Source of the DNA: Gamarada debralockiae
Lineage: Eukaryota; Ascomycota; Leotiomycetes; Helotiales; Hyphodiscaceae
DNA length: 64,000 nt
Reading direction: 5' to 3'
NCBI GenBank assembly: GCA_002803225.1
Contig: NXFV01001860.1
Span: 85,482 to 149,481, forward strand
The position numbers were made by a program, and so were the translations under genes. The notes below the pieces were generated by a model. The model made no database searches. It was not told the origin of the DNA and worked only from the letters and a program-made list of their open reading frames with translations. This document shows positions 32,314-43,038 of this stretch, piece after piece (the first letter of the stretch is position 1; every line of letters starts with the position of its first letter).

Positions 32314-34013
32314 ATGACCATGGATACCGCGACCGTCACAGCAACAGAGAGCCCCGTCGAAGCTCCAGTTAAACGATCCGGCCTTTCACATGTCAATCAT
32401 CTTAATGGCCTATCCCAAAAACTCCAACCTCTCGAACCCATTCGCACACGGATGAAGAAGAAGTACAGACATGTCGCTGCTGTACACTCGAAGCCGAGGA
32501 CTTCCTGTCTAAGTCATGATTCTGAGGTTGCGCCCAGTTTTCTGGGATTCAGGAACTTGATGGTCATTGTGTTGAGTATGTCTGCCAAGCGCTCATCTGC
32601 AAGCTGCCTGGAATACTTCTGACTTCTGCAATTAGTTGTTGGGAATCTACGGTTGATGATTGAGAATTTCAAGAAGGTGCGTTTCGATCGTGTCCAAGTT
32701 TGGTTAAAGCTAATTGAAGCAGTATGGAGTCCTAATTTGTATACGATGCCATGATTATCGACGACAAGACGTACGACTCGGCGCCGCCCTATACTTTATC
32801 ATACCCTGCCATTTATTCGTCGCATATATCGTTGAATTGGCGGCTGCTCAGCAGGCCAGGGCATCATTACGAGAGGATAAGAAGAGAAGTGGTGCTGCAA
32901 CACCAGGAGGAAGCTATATTCCATCTGAAGAAGAGCGCCGGAAGTTCCAATCTACATGGAAACTCATCGCTTGGATACACGGAATCAATGCTACCTTGTG
33001 TCTGTTGATCACATCGGTCATCGTCTACTTCTTCATTCATCATCCCTTGATTGGGACTTTGAGCGAAGTTCACGCTATCATTGTCTGGTTGAAGACTGCC
33101 TCCTACGCATTCACGAATCGAGATCTGCGACACGCATACCTACACCCTTCGAAACGAGAAGAAGACGCTCTTCCAGAGATATACAATCAGTGCCCATATC
33201 CTCAAAACATAACACTGAGCAATCTAACGTACTTCTGGTGGGCACCAACTTTGGTCTACCAACCAGTCTATCCCCGCACAACCAAGATCCGCTGGATTTT
33301 CGTGGCCAAACGTATGGCAGAAGTCTTTGGTCTGAATGCCTTCATGTGGATAGCAAGCGCCCAATACGCTGCTCCGGTGCTACGCAACTCCTTGGACAAA
33401 TTAGCATCCCTCGATCTGCCCTCAATTCTCGAGAGGCTTATGAAGCTATCTACAATCAGCTTAGTGATATGGCTAGCTGGATTCTTCGCCCTATTCCAAT
33501 CATTCCTGAATGCTTTGGCCGAAGTAATGAAATTTGGAGATAGAGAGTTTTATACCGATTGGTGGAATAGCCCAAGTGTGGGTGTTTATTGGCGGACTTG
33601 GAATAAGCCTGTTTATCAATTTATGAAGAGACATGTCTTCTCGCCATTGATTGGGAGAGGTTGGAGTACGGGGCATGCGAGTATTGCCGTGTTTGTGTTC
33701 TCGGGGGTATTGCATGAATTGCTTGTGGGAGTGCCGACTCATAATATCATTGGTATGTCTAGAATGATCTAAATTGATGAGCAACTGCTAATGGGTTGAA
33801 GGCGTTGCATTCATTGGCATGGTAGCTCAACTACCTCTCATCGCCATAACAGCTCCACTCGAGGAGATGAAAGGCATCAACGGGCGGATAGTCGGGAACT
33901 GCATATTCTGGGTATCTTTCACCCTAATCGGGCAGCCCCTGGCCGCTCTTCTCTATTTTTTCGCCTGGCAAGCCAAATACGGGAGCGTTTCCAAGCAGCC
34001 CGTAAAAGCATAG
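32314..34013 (+). CDS. Diacylglycerol O-acyltransferase, DGAT1 type (MBOAT)
   Basis: Four exons (32314-32575, 32636-32676, 32723-33752, 33802-34013) give 514 residues; a second ATG lies at 32320. The N-terminal cytosolic part includes KKKYRHVAAVHSKPRTSCLS, then the first membrane segment FRNLMVIVLIVGNLRLMIEN. About nine membrane helices follow. The motif FYTDWWNS (near residue 377) binds acyl-CoA in ACAT/DGAT1 enzymes. The catalytic histidine lies in VFSGVLHELLVGVP (near residue 431); HExxVxVP-like spacing favours DGAT1 over sterol acyltransferase. The enzyme makes triacylglycerol from diacylglycerol and acyl-CoA at the ER. It is convergent with RRP45, with only 75 bases between stop codons. 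Confidence 0.9.
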
Positions 34014-34088
34014 AAACCGGCCCCTATTCATAGCCAAAATAACAAGAACTGCCAAGTTTTACATATTTCATTGATCCATCAACCGTGG

Positions 34089-35265
34089 CTATGAAACTCG
34101 ATCATTTTCCGCACTAAGCAACTCCATCAAACCCCCCTTATCCCGTTTCTTCTTATCCTCCTCCAACCTCCTCGCCACAAAAGCACTTATCTCCTTAACC
34201 TTTACACTCGCCACACTCACACAGTTTAAAAGTGCCACCGCATCAACAGGCACACCGCCCAATTTCGCAATCTGGCATACTTCGCCGTGCCGATTCATGC
34301 CGACCGTACAACTCCCGTCCCTGAACTGCTCTTCTGATAACGTTGCGTCGATGAGTGTCTTCATATTTTCCCCATCTTCACCCTCTCCTCCTTTTGGACA
34401 CTCGTAGAATGAGAATGTGATGCATAACGGGTAATGTAATAAACTCAGCGGTACAGGTTCACGTTCCGCCAACGTATAAACCACCACTCTCTCACCCTCT
34501 ATACTCGTATCTGGTTTCCTGAAATGTTGCAAAGCGGCTATGACAGCTATTGACGCAGCATCGACTAGGTTTCCGTCGTGGGATAAAACGTGCACGTCTG
34601 CGCGGATGCTCCAGACTTTTTGTCCTGCGAGCAGGCAGAGGGATTCGGTGTCCAATGCTTGCGAGCGCCGGACTGTTTTCTCTAGGAGGCGGGAAAGGAG
34701 GAGTTCGGTTTGGCCGGGGCGGTTGACTGTTGGGGGAAAAGATGTTAGTGAGGGTTGTTCTGGGGTAAATAGAGAAAAGGCAGAGTCTAGAATAGGTGGA
34801 GTAGTTGGGACAGAAGAGAGGAATAAGAGGGTGCGAACCTTCGAACATGGGGGATGCCATAGGGGATAGCTCGGTAGTGATTGTGAAGAGGCCGTCGAAG
34901 GGGCGGTCGGGGAGGGGTTGCGTTACTGTGGCTGAGATTTGGGTATGTATTCTGTTGATAGATAGGTTAGTTTGCGACGAGTAAGAGGTTAGGGAGAGAG
35001 GATTGAGATTGAGACGTTGAACTCGATTTTTGACTGAGAGTTTGTATATAGACTGGGATTTATGTCCAACGAGCATTACTGAGAGCTCAAGGAATGCATA
35101 CCTCGTCTTCCCTAATCTCACATCTACAACTCCATATTCGTCCCCAAACTCTAGCTCCAGAGCCCTGAATTGATCAAAGGCTCGTCCATCTATCCGCAGG
35201 TTTTCTTGTAGAGCTCTTTGGAAGAATTGCTTCTCATTCATAGAAGGTCCTGTTTCTCGTGGCAT
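34089..35265 (-). CDS. RRP45: Exosome core subunit Rrp45 (RNase PH fold)
   Basis: Three exons (35265-35102, 34951-34839, 34726-34089) give 304 residues. The N-terminus MPRETGPSMNEKQFFQRAL is followed by NLRIDGRAFDQFRALELEFG, a hallmark of exosome RNase PH subunits. Then come RLGKTR and LFTITTELSPMASPMFE, the RRP45 version of the core. Exon 3 contains LLEKTVRRSQALDTESLCLL and ADVHVLSHDGNLVDAASIAV with the usual DGN. Rrp45 pairs with Rrp41 or Rrp46 in the hexameric ring that threads RNA to Rrp44 for 3' decay and rRNA maturation. Catalytic residues of bacterial RNase PH are not expected. It is divergent from CWC15 with 205 bases between starts. Confidence 0.92.
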
Positions 35266-35470
35266 ATTGGGTGGTTTGATTGAAGTACTGGGGTAGACTT
35301 GTGCTTTGCGGGGACTTTGTTGAGAAATATTGAAGATTCTGCCGGCTGGGCGGTGAATGAGTTAGGCTTAACAGATTTACTAGCGCGATCTGATTGGCAT
35401 CGATTCCTAGATTCTTCAGATCGCGTTCCAGAAGTCAAGACACAGAATTTCACAACCACAAAATACAAAC

Positions 35471-36474
35471 ATGACGACCGGTATGTATTTTATGTTAGGT
35501 ATTAGTATTTTATACTTAATCTAACTTTTCTAGCCCACAGGCCCACGTTCGATCCCGCCAGGGGAAAGGAGGCGCAACGAGGCCCTGCGTACCATCAACG
35601 ACTGCTCCCAGCTCATACACAACTGAAGGTCCGAAAGCCAGGACAAGGAGGGGACGCAGACAACCAACCACGTGATCTCCGAGCAGAGCTGTTGCAAGCT
35701 GAAGCCGCACATTTCGCGAAAATTAAAGGAGGACCAGCTCCAACACCAGCAGAGCCAGAGCCTGCAACGAACACGTCAAAAAGACAGCTTGAGAATGGCG
35801 ATGGGGAGGATGAAGAGGACCCAGAGGCCAAGCGGAGAAGAATTCTAGAGGAGACTAGGGATATCGACGCGGATTCAGAAGACGATGAAGAGGACGAGAG
35901 CAGTGAAGATGACAGCGACGACGAAGACGAGACGGCAGAGCTCCAGCGCGAACTCGAGAAGATCAAGCGTGAGCGTGCAGAAAAGCGGGAGCAAGAGGTC
36001 AGAACAATCATTTCCTCACCACAATGTACCTACTTGCTAACCACAAGGCGTTCAGGAACGAGAGAAGGCTGCAGAAGAAGAGGCTGCGCGAGAACACGAT
36101 ATTGCTCTTGGCAACCCATTGCTGAACCCAAAATCTGACTTCAATGTCAAGCGCCGGTATGTTGTTTCACGATGTCAGCCACAGATCTTCCTGCTGACGA
36201 GCATGCAGATGGGATGACGATGTGATCTTCAAGAACCAGGCTCGTGGAACGGATGATAAGCGCAAGAAGGAATTCGTTAACGTGAGTCCAATCTTGTGGA
36301 AGATCGCTGCCATGACTGTATATTGATCTGCCTTCTAGGATCTTCTACGATCGGATTTCCATAAACGTTTTATGAGGTTAGTCTCGACACACGAGTTTCT
36401 TAGGCCGCGGTTCGGGACGTGTTGAAAGATTGAAACTTGAGGCTAACTTGTGGCACAGCAAATATGTGAGATGA
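35471..36474 (+). CDS. CWC15: Spliceosome component Cwc15/Cwf15
   Basis: Six exons (35471-35480, 35534-35997, 36056-36156, 36209-36281, 36339-36376, 36459-36474) give 233 residues. The first coding exon is only 10 bases and the last only 16; all phases close. The N-terminus MTTAHRPTFDPARGKE and segment YHQRLLPAHTQLKVRKPGQG are conserved in Cwc15. The middle is acidic (EDDEEDESSEDDSDDEDE) with a coiled coil. The C-terminus has HDIALGNPLLNP, then RRWDDDVIFKNQARG and LLRSDFHKRFMSKYVR, matching the human end. Cwc15 belongs to the Prp19-associated complex in activated spliceosomes. A gene so rich in introns is a nice contrast with its single-exon neighbours. Confidence 0.95.
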
Positions 36475-37707
36475 TGCGTGATCGGAGGGTGGTTGGGTTG
36501 GTAGGCGTTGATCGAGGTTGATCTGAAAGATATTGTGGGGTCGAGGACGGCAGAACCCTGAGATTAGATTCTCCATCTTGTTTGGGGATGGAGACTACCG
36601 CTGCAGTGCTACTCAAAATTGGAAGGCTTAGCCTTTCCAGAACAGCTGTGCAGATAACGTTCTGTGACATGCATTGCATGAACCCAGACATTTGATACTG
36701 GATCAGCTGAATATGCAAATAAAAGATAGCATTTAGCCGAGCCCCTCCGTATTGATTTTGATATTGATACCGGAACATTTGGTACCCTAACCAGCTGAGG
36801 TGAAAATGACGACCAGTGGAGAGATTCTGCTGCGGGGCACCATCTCCTACCTGTATCATTGGTCGGCCACTTGAAACCACAGATCTTAAATGCAGGGCCT
36901 TGTAGCGCAAGAACTTACGGACATTCCGACGCCGATCATGACGCCCGATTTGAACACCAATACATCCAAAAAAGAAAGCTCATCAAGCCTCACATAGAGG
37001 GGCGGCTTCGAATCGTAGCACAGCTGGAGACCACGCCTCCAAAGCACATCATAAGCACCAACGATCGCAGCAGAGCGGGGTATGCCAAACGCAAATGGCT
37101 ATCCGAATGACTGGACCCTACAAACCTTCACATGGCTAGAACGACGCCCGAGCTTCTCGTCAGCTTCGGCGGTTTGCCAAGAGGCCAACCAAGCTGAATC
37201 CTGCTTATCCCTACCCGTAACTCTAGCCTCCGCGGACCCCAACTATAGTTCCAACTATTGCCAAGATTCCAAGATCTTGATTTTGTCTTTCCTTTTTTGG
37301 TCTTACGGGAGGAAGGAAGCCTTGTTTCACCACCTGAGCAGCTGTCAACTCAAATGAAGCGATCTGGAATGAGACTTTGGGCGTCATGGGCCAATCAAGA
37401 AATGCTAGTTGCCCAGCAAGGTCCAGGGATACGCATATGACGCAATATCCTTCTTTAAGAGAATTTGGGATTTGCCATGGTGCCAGGCGGGCAGGTTTCT
37501 CATAGCCACCACTAAGTTAGTAGTACGATGCCCCTCCTTGCGTCAGTAGCAGCGCAAGCTAGAAGGGAGAGGGGTAGAGCTTGTCCCGCGTTATATATAA
37601 ACTCCAAGTACATCCCACCACAAGCACTTCTTTCATCATCATCTCACTTCGATATATAATACACAATCTTCAGACACCCAATTCATATCAAACAAACAAC
37701 AATCATC
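36475..37707. other. Intergenic region and promoter of the DDR48-like gene
   Basis: No supported gene. The right end carries promoter-like signals listed separately: TATA at 37592 and STRE-like pentamers at 37531 and 37570. Confidence 0.5.
37531..37600 (+). promoter_or_regulatory. Stress-type promoter of the DDR48-like gene
   Basis: CCCCT at 37531-37535 and AGGGG at 37570-37574 match the stress response element core in both orientations. TATATATAA at 37592-37600 lies 108 bases before the ATG and is followed by an A/C-rich leader. This fits a strong, stress-inducible promoter; the element function is inferred from yeast Msn2/4 sites. Confidence 0.45.
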
Positions 37708-38767
37708 ATGTCTAACTACGACAACAACCAAGTTAGTTCCTGATTATATACAACCAGTTCTTCATGGTTCCTGACTTCCTCTCTTAGGATTCATACGGCT
37801 CCGGCCAGCAAGGAGGAGACAGCTACGGAGTAAGCTCACCCTTGATTTGAATGCTGCCATTGCAGCAGCTCTTTTCCATTGGGTCGTTTCCTAACCCCGC
37901 TCTTAGACCGGCCGTCAGCAAGGAGGTGATTCTTTTGGAGGGGACTCATACGCAGTAAGAGCTTCCTCCTCAATCCGCACTCTGCCATTGCAGCACCGGA
38001 CTCAAGGACTATCTACTAACTATACTCCTTCATTCAGTCCGGCGGCCGTGGGAACAACGACAACTTCTCATCTGGAGGCAATTCTGGCTATGGAGTATGT
38101 GCTCCCTAGATACATCGTCATTTTAGCATACCTTTCTTCGGGTCGGTGATCATCTTCACTGGTCAAGTATTAATGTTAATTGCAGGGTAACACTGGCTCC
38201 GACTCATACGGATCAGGAAATACCGGTGCAGGACGTGGCGGTGACTCCGGCGGGTTCGGTGGAAACCAAGGGGGAGACTCTGGATTCGGATCAGGAGGCA
38301 ACACTGGATCAGAATCGTACGGATCAGGTAACACCGGCTCTGACTCATACGGATCAGGAAACACCGGTGCAGGACGTGGAGGTGACTCCGGTGGCTTTGG
38401 AGGCAACCAAGGTGGAAACTCTGGGTTCGGATCAGGAGGCAATACCGGATCTGACTCCTACGGTTCCGGCAACACTGGCAGCGATTCATATGGCTCCGGC
38501 AACCAAACCAGCTTAGGAGGTGCGGGATACGGTTCCGGAAATACGGGTTCCAGCTACGACGATAACTCCAACACCAGCTCTGGCAAGAAGGGAGATTCCA
38601 CTGCTGGCAAGTTGTTGGAAAAAGCTGGCGGCCTGTTCAAGAACGAGGGCTTGCAAGAGAAGGGCCAGGCCAAGCGTGCTGCCGCAGGCAATGATGACTA
38701 CTCCTCAGGAAACACTGGCAGTGGCGGCAACTATGGAAGCGGAAACAACGATAACTCCAACTACTAG
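37708..38767 (+). CDS. DDR48-like Gly/Ser/Asn-rich repeat protein
   Basis: Five exons (37708-37731, 37788-37829, 37907-37954, 38038-38094, 38186-38767) give 250 residues; every intron is phase 0. The protein starts MSNYDNNQDSYGSGQQGGDS and is built of SYGSGNTG and GGNQGGDSGFGSGGNTG repeats. Such SYG(S)xNN-type repeats recall yeast Ddr48, a stress-induced flocculent protein. A 47-residue unit, 141 bases long, occurs twice from 38210 and 38351. Near the C-terminus a non-repetitive part (GKLLEKAGGLFKNEGLQEKG) resembles fungal CsbD-like stress proteins. There is no signal peptide. It is probably an abundant, disordered, hydrophilic stress or conidial protein. The family call is by composition and motif only. 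Confidence 0.8.
38210..38470 (+). repeat. Two tandem copies of a 141-base coding repeat
   Basis: Copy 1 begins at 38210 and copy 2 at 38351, both opening with GGATCAGGAAA and GGTGCAGGACGTGG. Most differences are silent third-position changes, so the protein repeat is selected or the copies are homogenising. The second copy is partial at its right end. Confidence 0.8.
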
Positions 38768-41193
38768 AGTTGTTGCGTTGAATGATTGTACGATGGTTAT
38801 GATTCTTTGCGGAATGGGATGGATTTCTACATAGCTCTCTCTCTCCTTGCGATGGCTGATTGTAATGCAATGGATTTAAATTATCCACTCAAAAGCCTTC
38901 CTCTACTGCCCCTTTAACTTCGACCACCTTACTTTTAAACGCAGACTTCATCGACGTGTAAACGGTGTGATGGTAGTTTCACCTGCAGCAAGCGGCCAGC
39001 TGAAGTGAACCCCTCCAAAACCCCTCACAGAGCCCCGCACTTGCAGGATGAGCTATCCCTGTAAGATCTCAAATCGGAGACGTCACTTACCTATGCACGC
39101 TCGGACAGGTTCTTTCGGTCCGGTTAAAGACACACCGCCAGTGTGCCTCTATCAGGGTCCGTTCAAAGCCTCGAGGAGACACTTGCGCAGATTAGACATT
39201 CTTATCCTCAAGCCACTTCACCTGGAGACGGCTTTTGGAATCAAAGTTGATGAGATAAGATCTGTGAGTGCAGAGAATCTCGGAAAGGGTTATTGATGGC
39301 CGATGTTACACTTAGACAATTCTTTCACTCAGCTCTCATTGAGGAAATGCGGTCTCATCATACCTCAAAATTTCACACCATTTACAAAATGTCCGATTAT
39401 GTCAATTGGTACAAACAACACCAGTGCTACTCTACTCAAGCTATCTATCTCACCGTACAGTCAGTACAGAAGGAAAGATCTGGGATCACACCAGGCCGTT
39501 CATATAGCAGATCTCACGGATCTCCACTCCTGTTCATACAGCTCCTTGCCACGCTTTGAATTGTTCTGCTTCGCGGCGCTCTCCCTCATCTCAAATACCT
39601 TTGCCCTCATATGTCAAAGTTCCCTGTCCCAATTAGCAGCATCACTGCCATAATTCTGCTGCTGGACACGCCATCTTAGCCCGTGTGCTCCAGGGGTGCA
39701 GGGGTGCAGGGGGGCCAGCCTCCGTAGTTGGCTGTCGTAGGGGATCGTAGGTCGATGAGAAGCAAAGCCCTGCTAACGCAAGAGTCAGTTCAATTGTAGT
39801 TTGATGAATGTTAGCCCCCAAGCTACTTACGAGAGTTTGGACCCGAAGCTGATGTTAGAGTTACCTCGACACGTCTCAATCGACCAAAAAACCGGAGAGG
39901 GAGGTAAGCCGATGTGCGGTGACGGTGAAGTGAACCGAGGAGGTCTGCAGTCAGTATTGAAATCTCGAGATAGAGTCTGAATGGCCGTGGATTTGCGTGG
40001 ATACGGAAGGAGGGAGCAGAGCTGGGATGTGAAGCCGATGATGCTGATGGTTGCGAGGTGGTCTAGAGGCGGTGAATCTGAACATATTTGCGAGTGTGAT
40101 CGGATTCGAGATTCAGCCGTTTCTCAATTTGATATAAAACCCAATCGAAGAGACTCGGGAGATTCTCCAATTGGCAATGCTTCTTAACCCTAACGCTTCT
40201 GATACAAATGATTGCGTAGCATCTTCAACGTTCAAAGCAAATCCATCAAGCATGAGGGAAGTTAGCTCGAAGCACTGAAATAGAGGTTATTTCCGAACTC
40301 ACTCCCATCGCCATGGCATCGTCTATGTCTTGTTCAGCGTGTCCTTGGGTCACTATTCCAACCTAGTTGCCAAAAAGAATTACTACCAGCTGTGTTGAAG
40401 GGGTGGTTTGAAAGGGAGACGGACTACATAATGAGCAAAGACACCCACCTGCAATGCATCCATGACCTTTTAATTTGCATCTTCAACACTACGTGTTGAA
40501 TGGATCCCTTCCTCTTCCAAATTCCAGAAATGTTGAGAGGATCAAATGCCCCCTCCAGAGCTCTCGTGCCCAGCTGTGTGTCCTAAGACAAGGGTTTTCA
40601 TCTGGCAATGTTTGAGGGGCAGAGTGCAGCCGAAGATGAGCTTTCATTCAAGGCCATTAAAGAGGAGACATTGCCAAGTGTTCATGTATTCAAATACTGC
40701 ATTTTCTGCTGCCTTCGTGGTGTGTTTCAACGTCCAGGCCACTTCTCACTTCTTGTCTTTCCCTGATCTCTGCGCTCCCTTCGATTCTGGTAGTAGCCTT
40801 GTCAATTACGGGCAAGGCTCAGTCCAAGCCTAGGTCAACGCTGAGCAAAGTTCCGAGTATCGCAAAGCTCTACGAAGACAGACAGGTTAGTCAACGACTA
40901 TATCAGCAAGGAAATTCTCATTCATGTGAGATGCCTGACAGATACCCGACGTTTCTCATAGTATTGGTTCAGACATACTAGTTGGGAATCGGTTAAGGTT
41001 CCTGGGTTCAAGGAGGTGTTACTCGTAGTAGATAGCTTCATGGCAATGAAACCCAATTTCCTCTACTCTATGATCGTCATGTCCACACGCCTTTAATCCG
41101 TGTCGCTCTCATAGCTCAGCTGCTACTCTCATCAGATTAAACATTACTCCTTCGCATAATAACTCCCTGAGCGTAAAAATCGTGACCTCGCCC
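38768..41193. other. Long gene-poor region
   Basis: About 2.4 kb without a supported gene. A short GGGGTGCA tandem lies near 39690-39710. Several open frames up to 116 codons show no motif, and I could not assemble them by splicing. Confidence 0.45.
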
Positions 41194-43038
41194 CTACAAC
41201 TTGAAGTATCCGGGTTGGAGCCTCGAAAATAAACCCTCTGGATCATACTTTCTTTGAATTTGCCCCAGGCGCTCCCTATTCTTTTCCCCGTAACCCGCGA
41301 AAACATCTTGTGTTTGGTTTGCGTAATTCTCATAAATAAATCGATGACCTACTCCCATTTCTTTGGCCAAAGTCAACGCTCTATCAATGAACTTATTTCC
41401 AGCATCCTTCACTGTGTTATCGTCCGCGGCATTATTCCAGCGAATTGCACTATTGATAACTTCAAAATATTCAGCGTGGCTCTTGCCCTGGATAGGGAAC
41501 CTACGAAGAAGAGGTCCATCCTCATCTGTAATCCCCAGGGCATTACTTCCATTCCTCTGAAATGCTAAGATTTCGTCTCTCGTAATGATTTGCATGATGA
41601 GGCTTGGAAGGAGACCGAACACATGTTTGATGGTATCTATTTCGGCAATGTAAATGTCTACGAGCTTCGACATGAATGGGACGTCCATCTTGAACGTTGC
41701 GGAAGACCACGATTGACTGCTACTATTAGCCAAAGTTAAAACACTCATGAAACACTTACCGATATCCAATTACATTCATCCAATCAACCTCCGAGTTGAT
41801 ACCTGAAAGAAGGGTGACTCGATTCGTGGAAAAGAAGCTTCTGTGGTCCAGCCCCTCGAAACCCTTGAAAACTGCTGGGTTTGCCTCTGGCTCACCGTAC
41901 AAACGACTCAAACATGCCACCCAGGTATTCATATTATACGGAACAAATGCAAACGAGAGGATGATTTGACCAAGAGGGTCTGACGTTTGAGAAAAACTCC
42001 CAAATTCCTCGAGCAACTCACTAACCGATGAGCAGTGCCCGAATCGGCAAGCAATTCGTATTGCCCAGCTTGAGGCCTTTTCAATGAACCGCGCAGCAGG
42101 AGCCGAGCTAAAGGTATGCCCAATATTCATAGACTTCTTTCTCTTCGGCACATCTTCAAGGAGATAAAAGCTGTGACCTCCCCAAACCGGACCTTGAACA
42201 TAGGTTGATAAATCGAATCGAGTGACGATCCCAAATTGATTGCCACCTCCCCGCAGAGAAAAGTAGAGATCTGGATGCGACTGGTAACTGACGTTTGAAA
42301 TAGATCCATTTGCAAGGACGACCTGCAATTGATGAGCTCGGACCTGACGCAATGCAAAAACTCACCTCAAAATTCTTCACATTGTCGAATCCCCATCCAT
42401 AACGACGTGAAATAAACGATATGCCACCTAGCTAAAAGTTAGTCACTTAGCCTTTGAGTATGCCTGTTTTACTCGCCTCCAAGAATGAATCCCCCCACTC
42501 CTATTTGGGTATCCCGGCCTCCCACGACAGTAAGATTCATCGGCTCTAATTCCTTGTAGACATCACCCCACCTTCGGCCAGTCCCGACGGAAGTAGTCAA
42601 TCGATCACCTGAAACTTGAAGGCCATTTAGATGGTGCAAATCTATGGTGATCCCCTCATGGGCATTGGATGCTCCAGCAAAAATCCCGTGTCCACCACTT
42701 TTGATGGCAAAGTGACAGTTGTAGTCTTTGATTACTTGCAGAGCTTGGGAGACTTCCTGGGCAGAAGTTGGAAAGATCACGCATTCTGGAATAACCTCTC
42801 TTTGTTGCTGAGAGAAGTATGTCGAACTAAATTGCTCTGGTAGGGTTTGGTGGTAAGTTTCGAGCATTTGGGCAAGTGAAGTACACTGGTAATTAGTCAG
42901 TGACGAGGGCAAAACAACACTAGAGCGACTTACTGCATTGTCACAATCACTTCTTCCTTCTGATATGAGGGAACTTTGCACCTTTAGTTGTGCTAATGTC
43001 AAGTGGGCCAATGCAATGAGAAATAAAAAAGAAGACAT
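41194..43038 (-). CDS. Secreted FAD-binding oxidoreductase (BBE-like)
   Basis: Five exons (43038-42934, 42885-42477, 42427-42366, 42322-41760, 41716-41194) give 553 residues. MSSFLFLIALAHLTLAQ is a signal peptide. The FAD-binding PCMH domain contains ECVIFPTSAQEVSQAL and the loop IKSGGHGIFAGASN, where His near residue 101 is the usual covalent flavin site. GTGRRWGDVYKEL and GVGGFILGGGISF follow. The C-terminal berberine-bridge part ends with IQRKYDPEGLFSRLQPGYFKL. Substrates of such oxidases range from sugars to alkaloid-like metabolites and cannot be told from sequence. The second intron uses a GC donor (GGAG|GCGAGT). No biosynthetic partner genes are nearby. Confidence 0.9.

Noticed and set aside
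36443..36910. 155-codon minus-strand frame after CWC15
   Set aside because: It overlaps the last CWC15 exon antisense and shows no motif.
38163..38489. Minus-strand Pro-rich frames opposite the DDR48-like repeats
   Set aside because: Antisense of Gly/Ser repeats; no start context and no family.
41194..43038. Secondary-metabolite cluster around the FAD oxidase
   Set aside because: No synthase, P450, transporter or regulator lies within several kb on either side.
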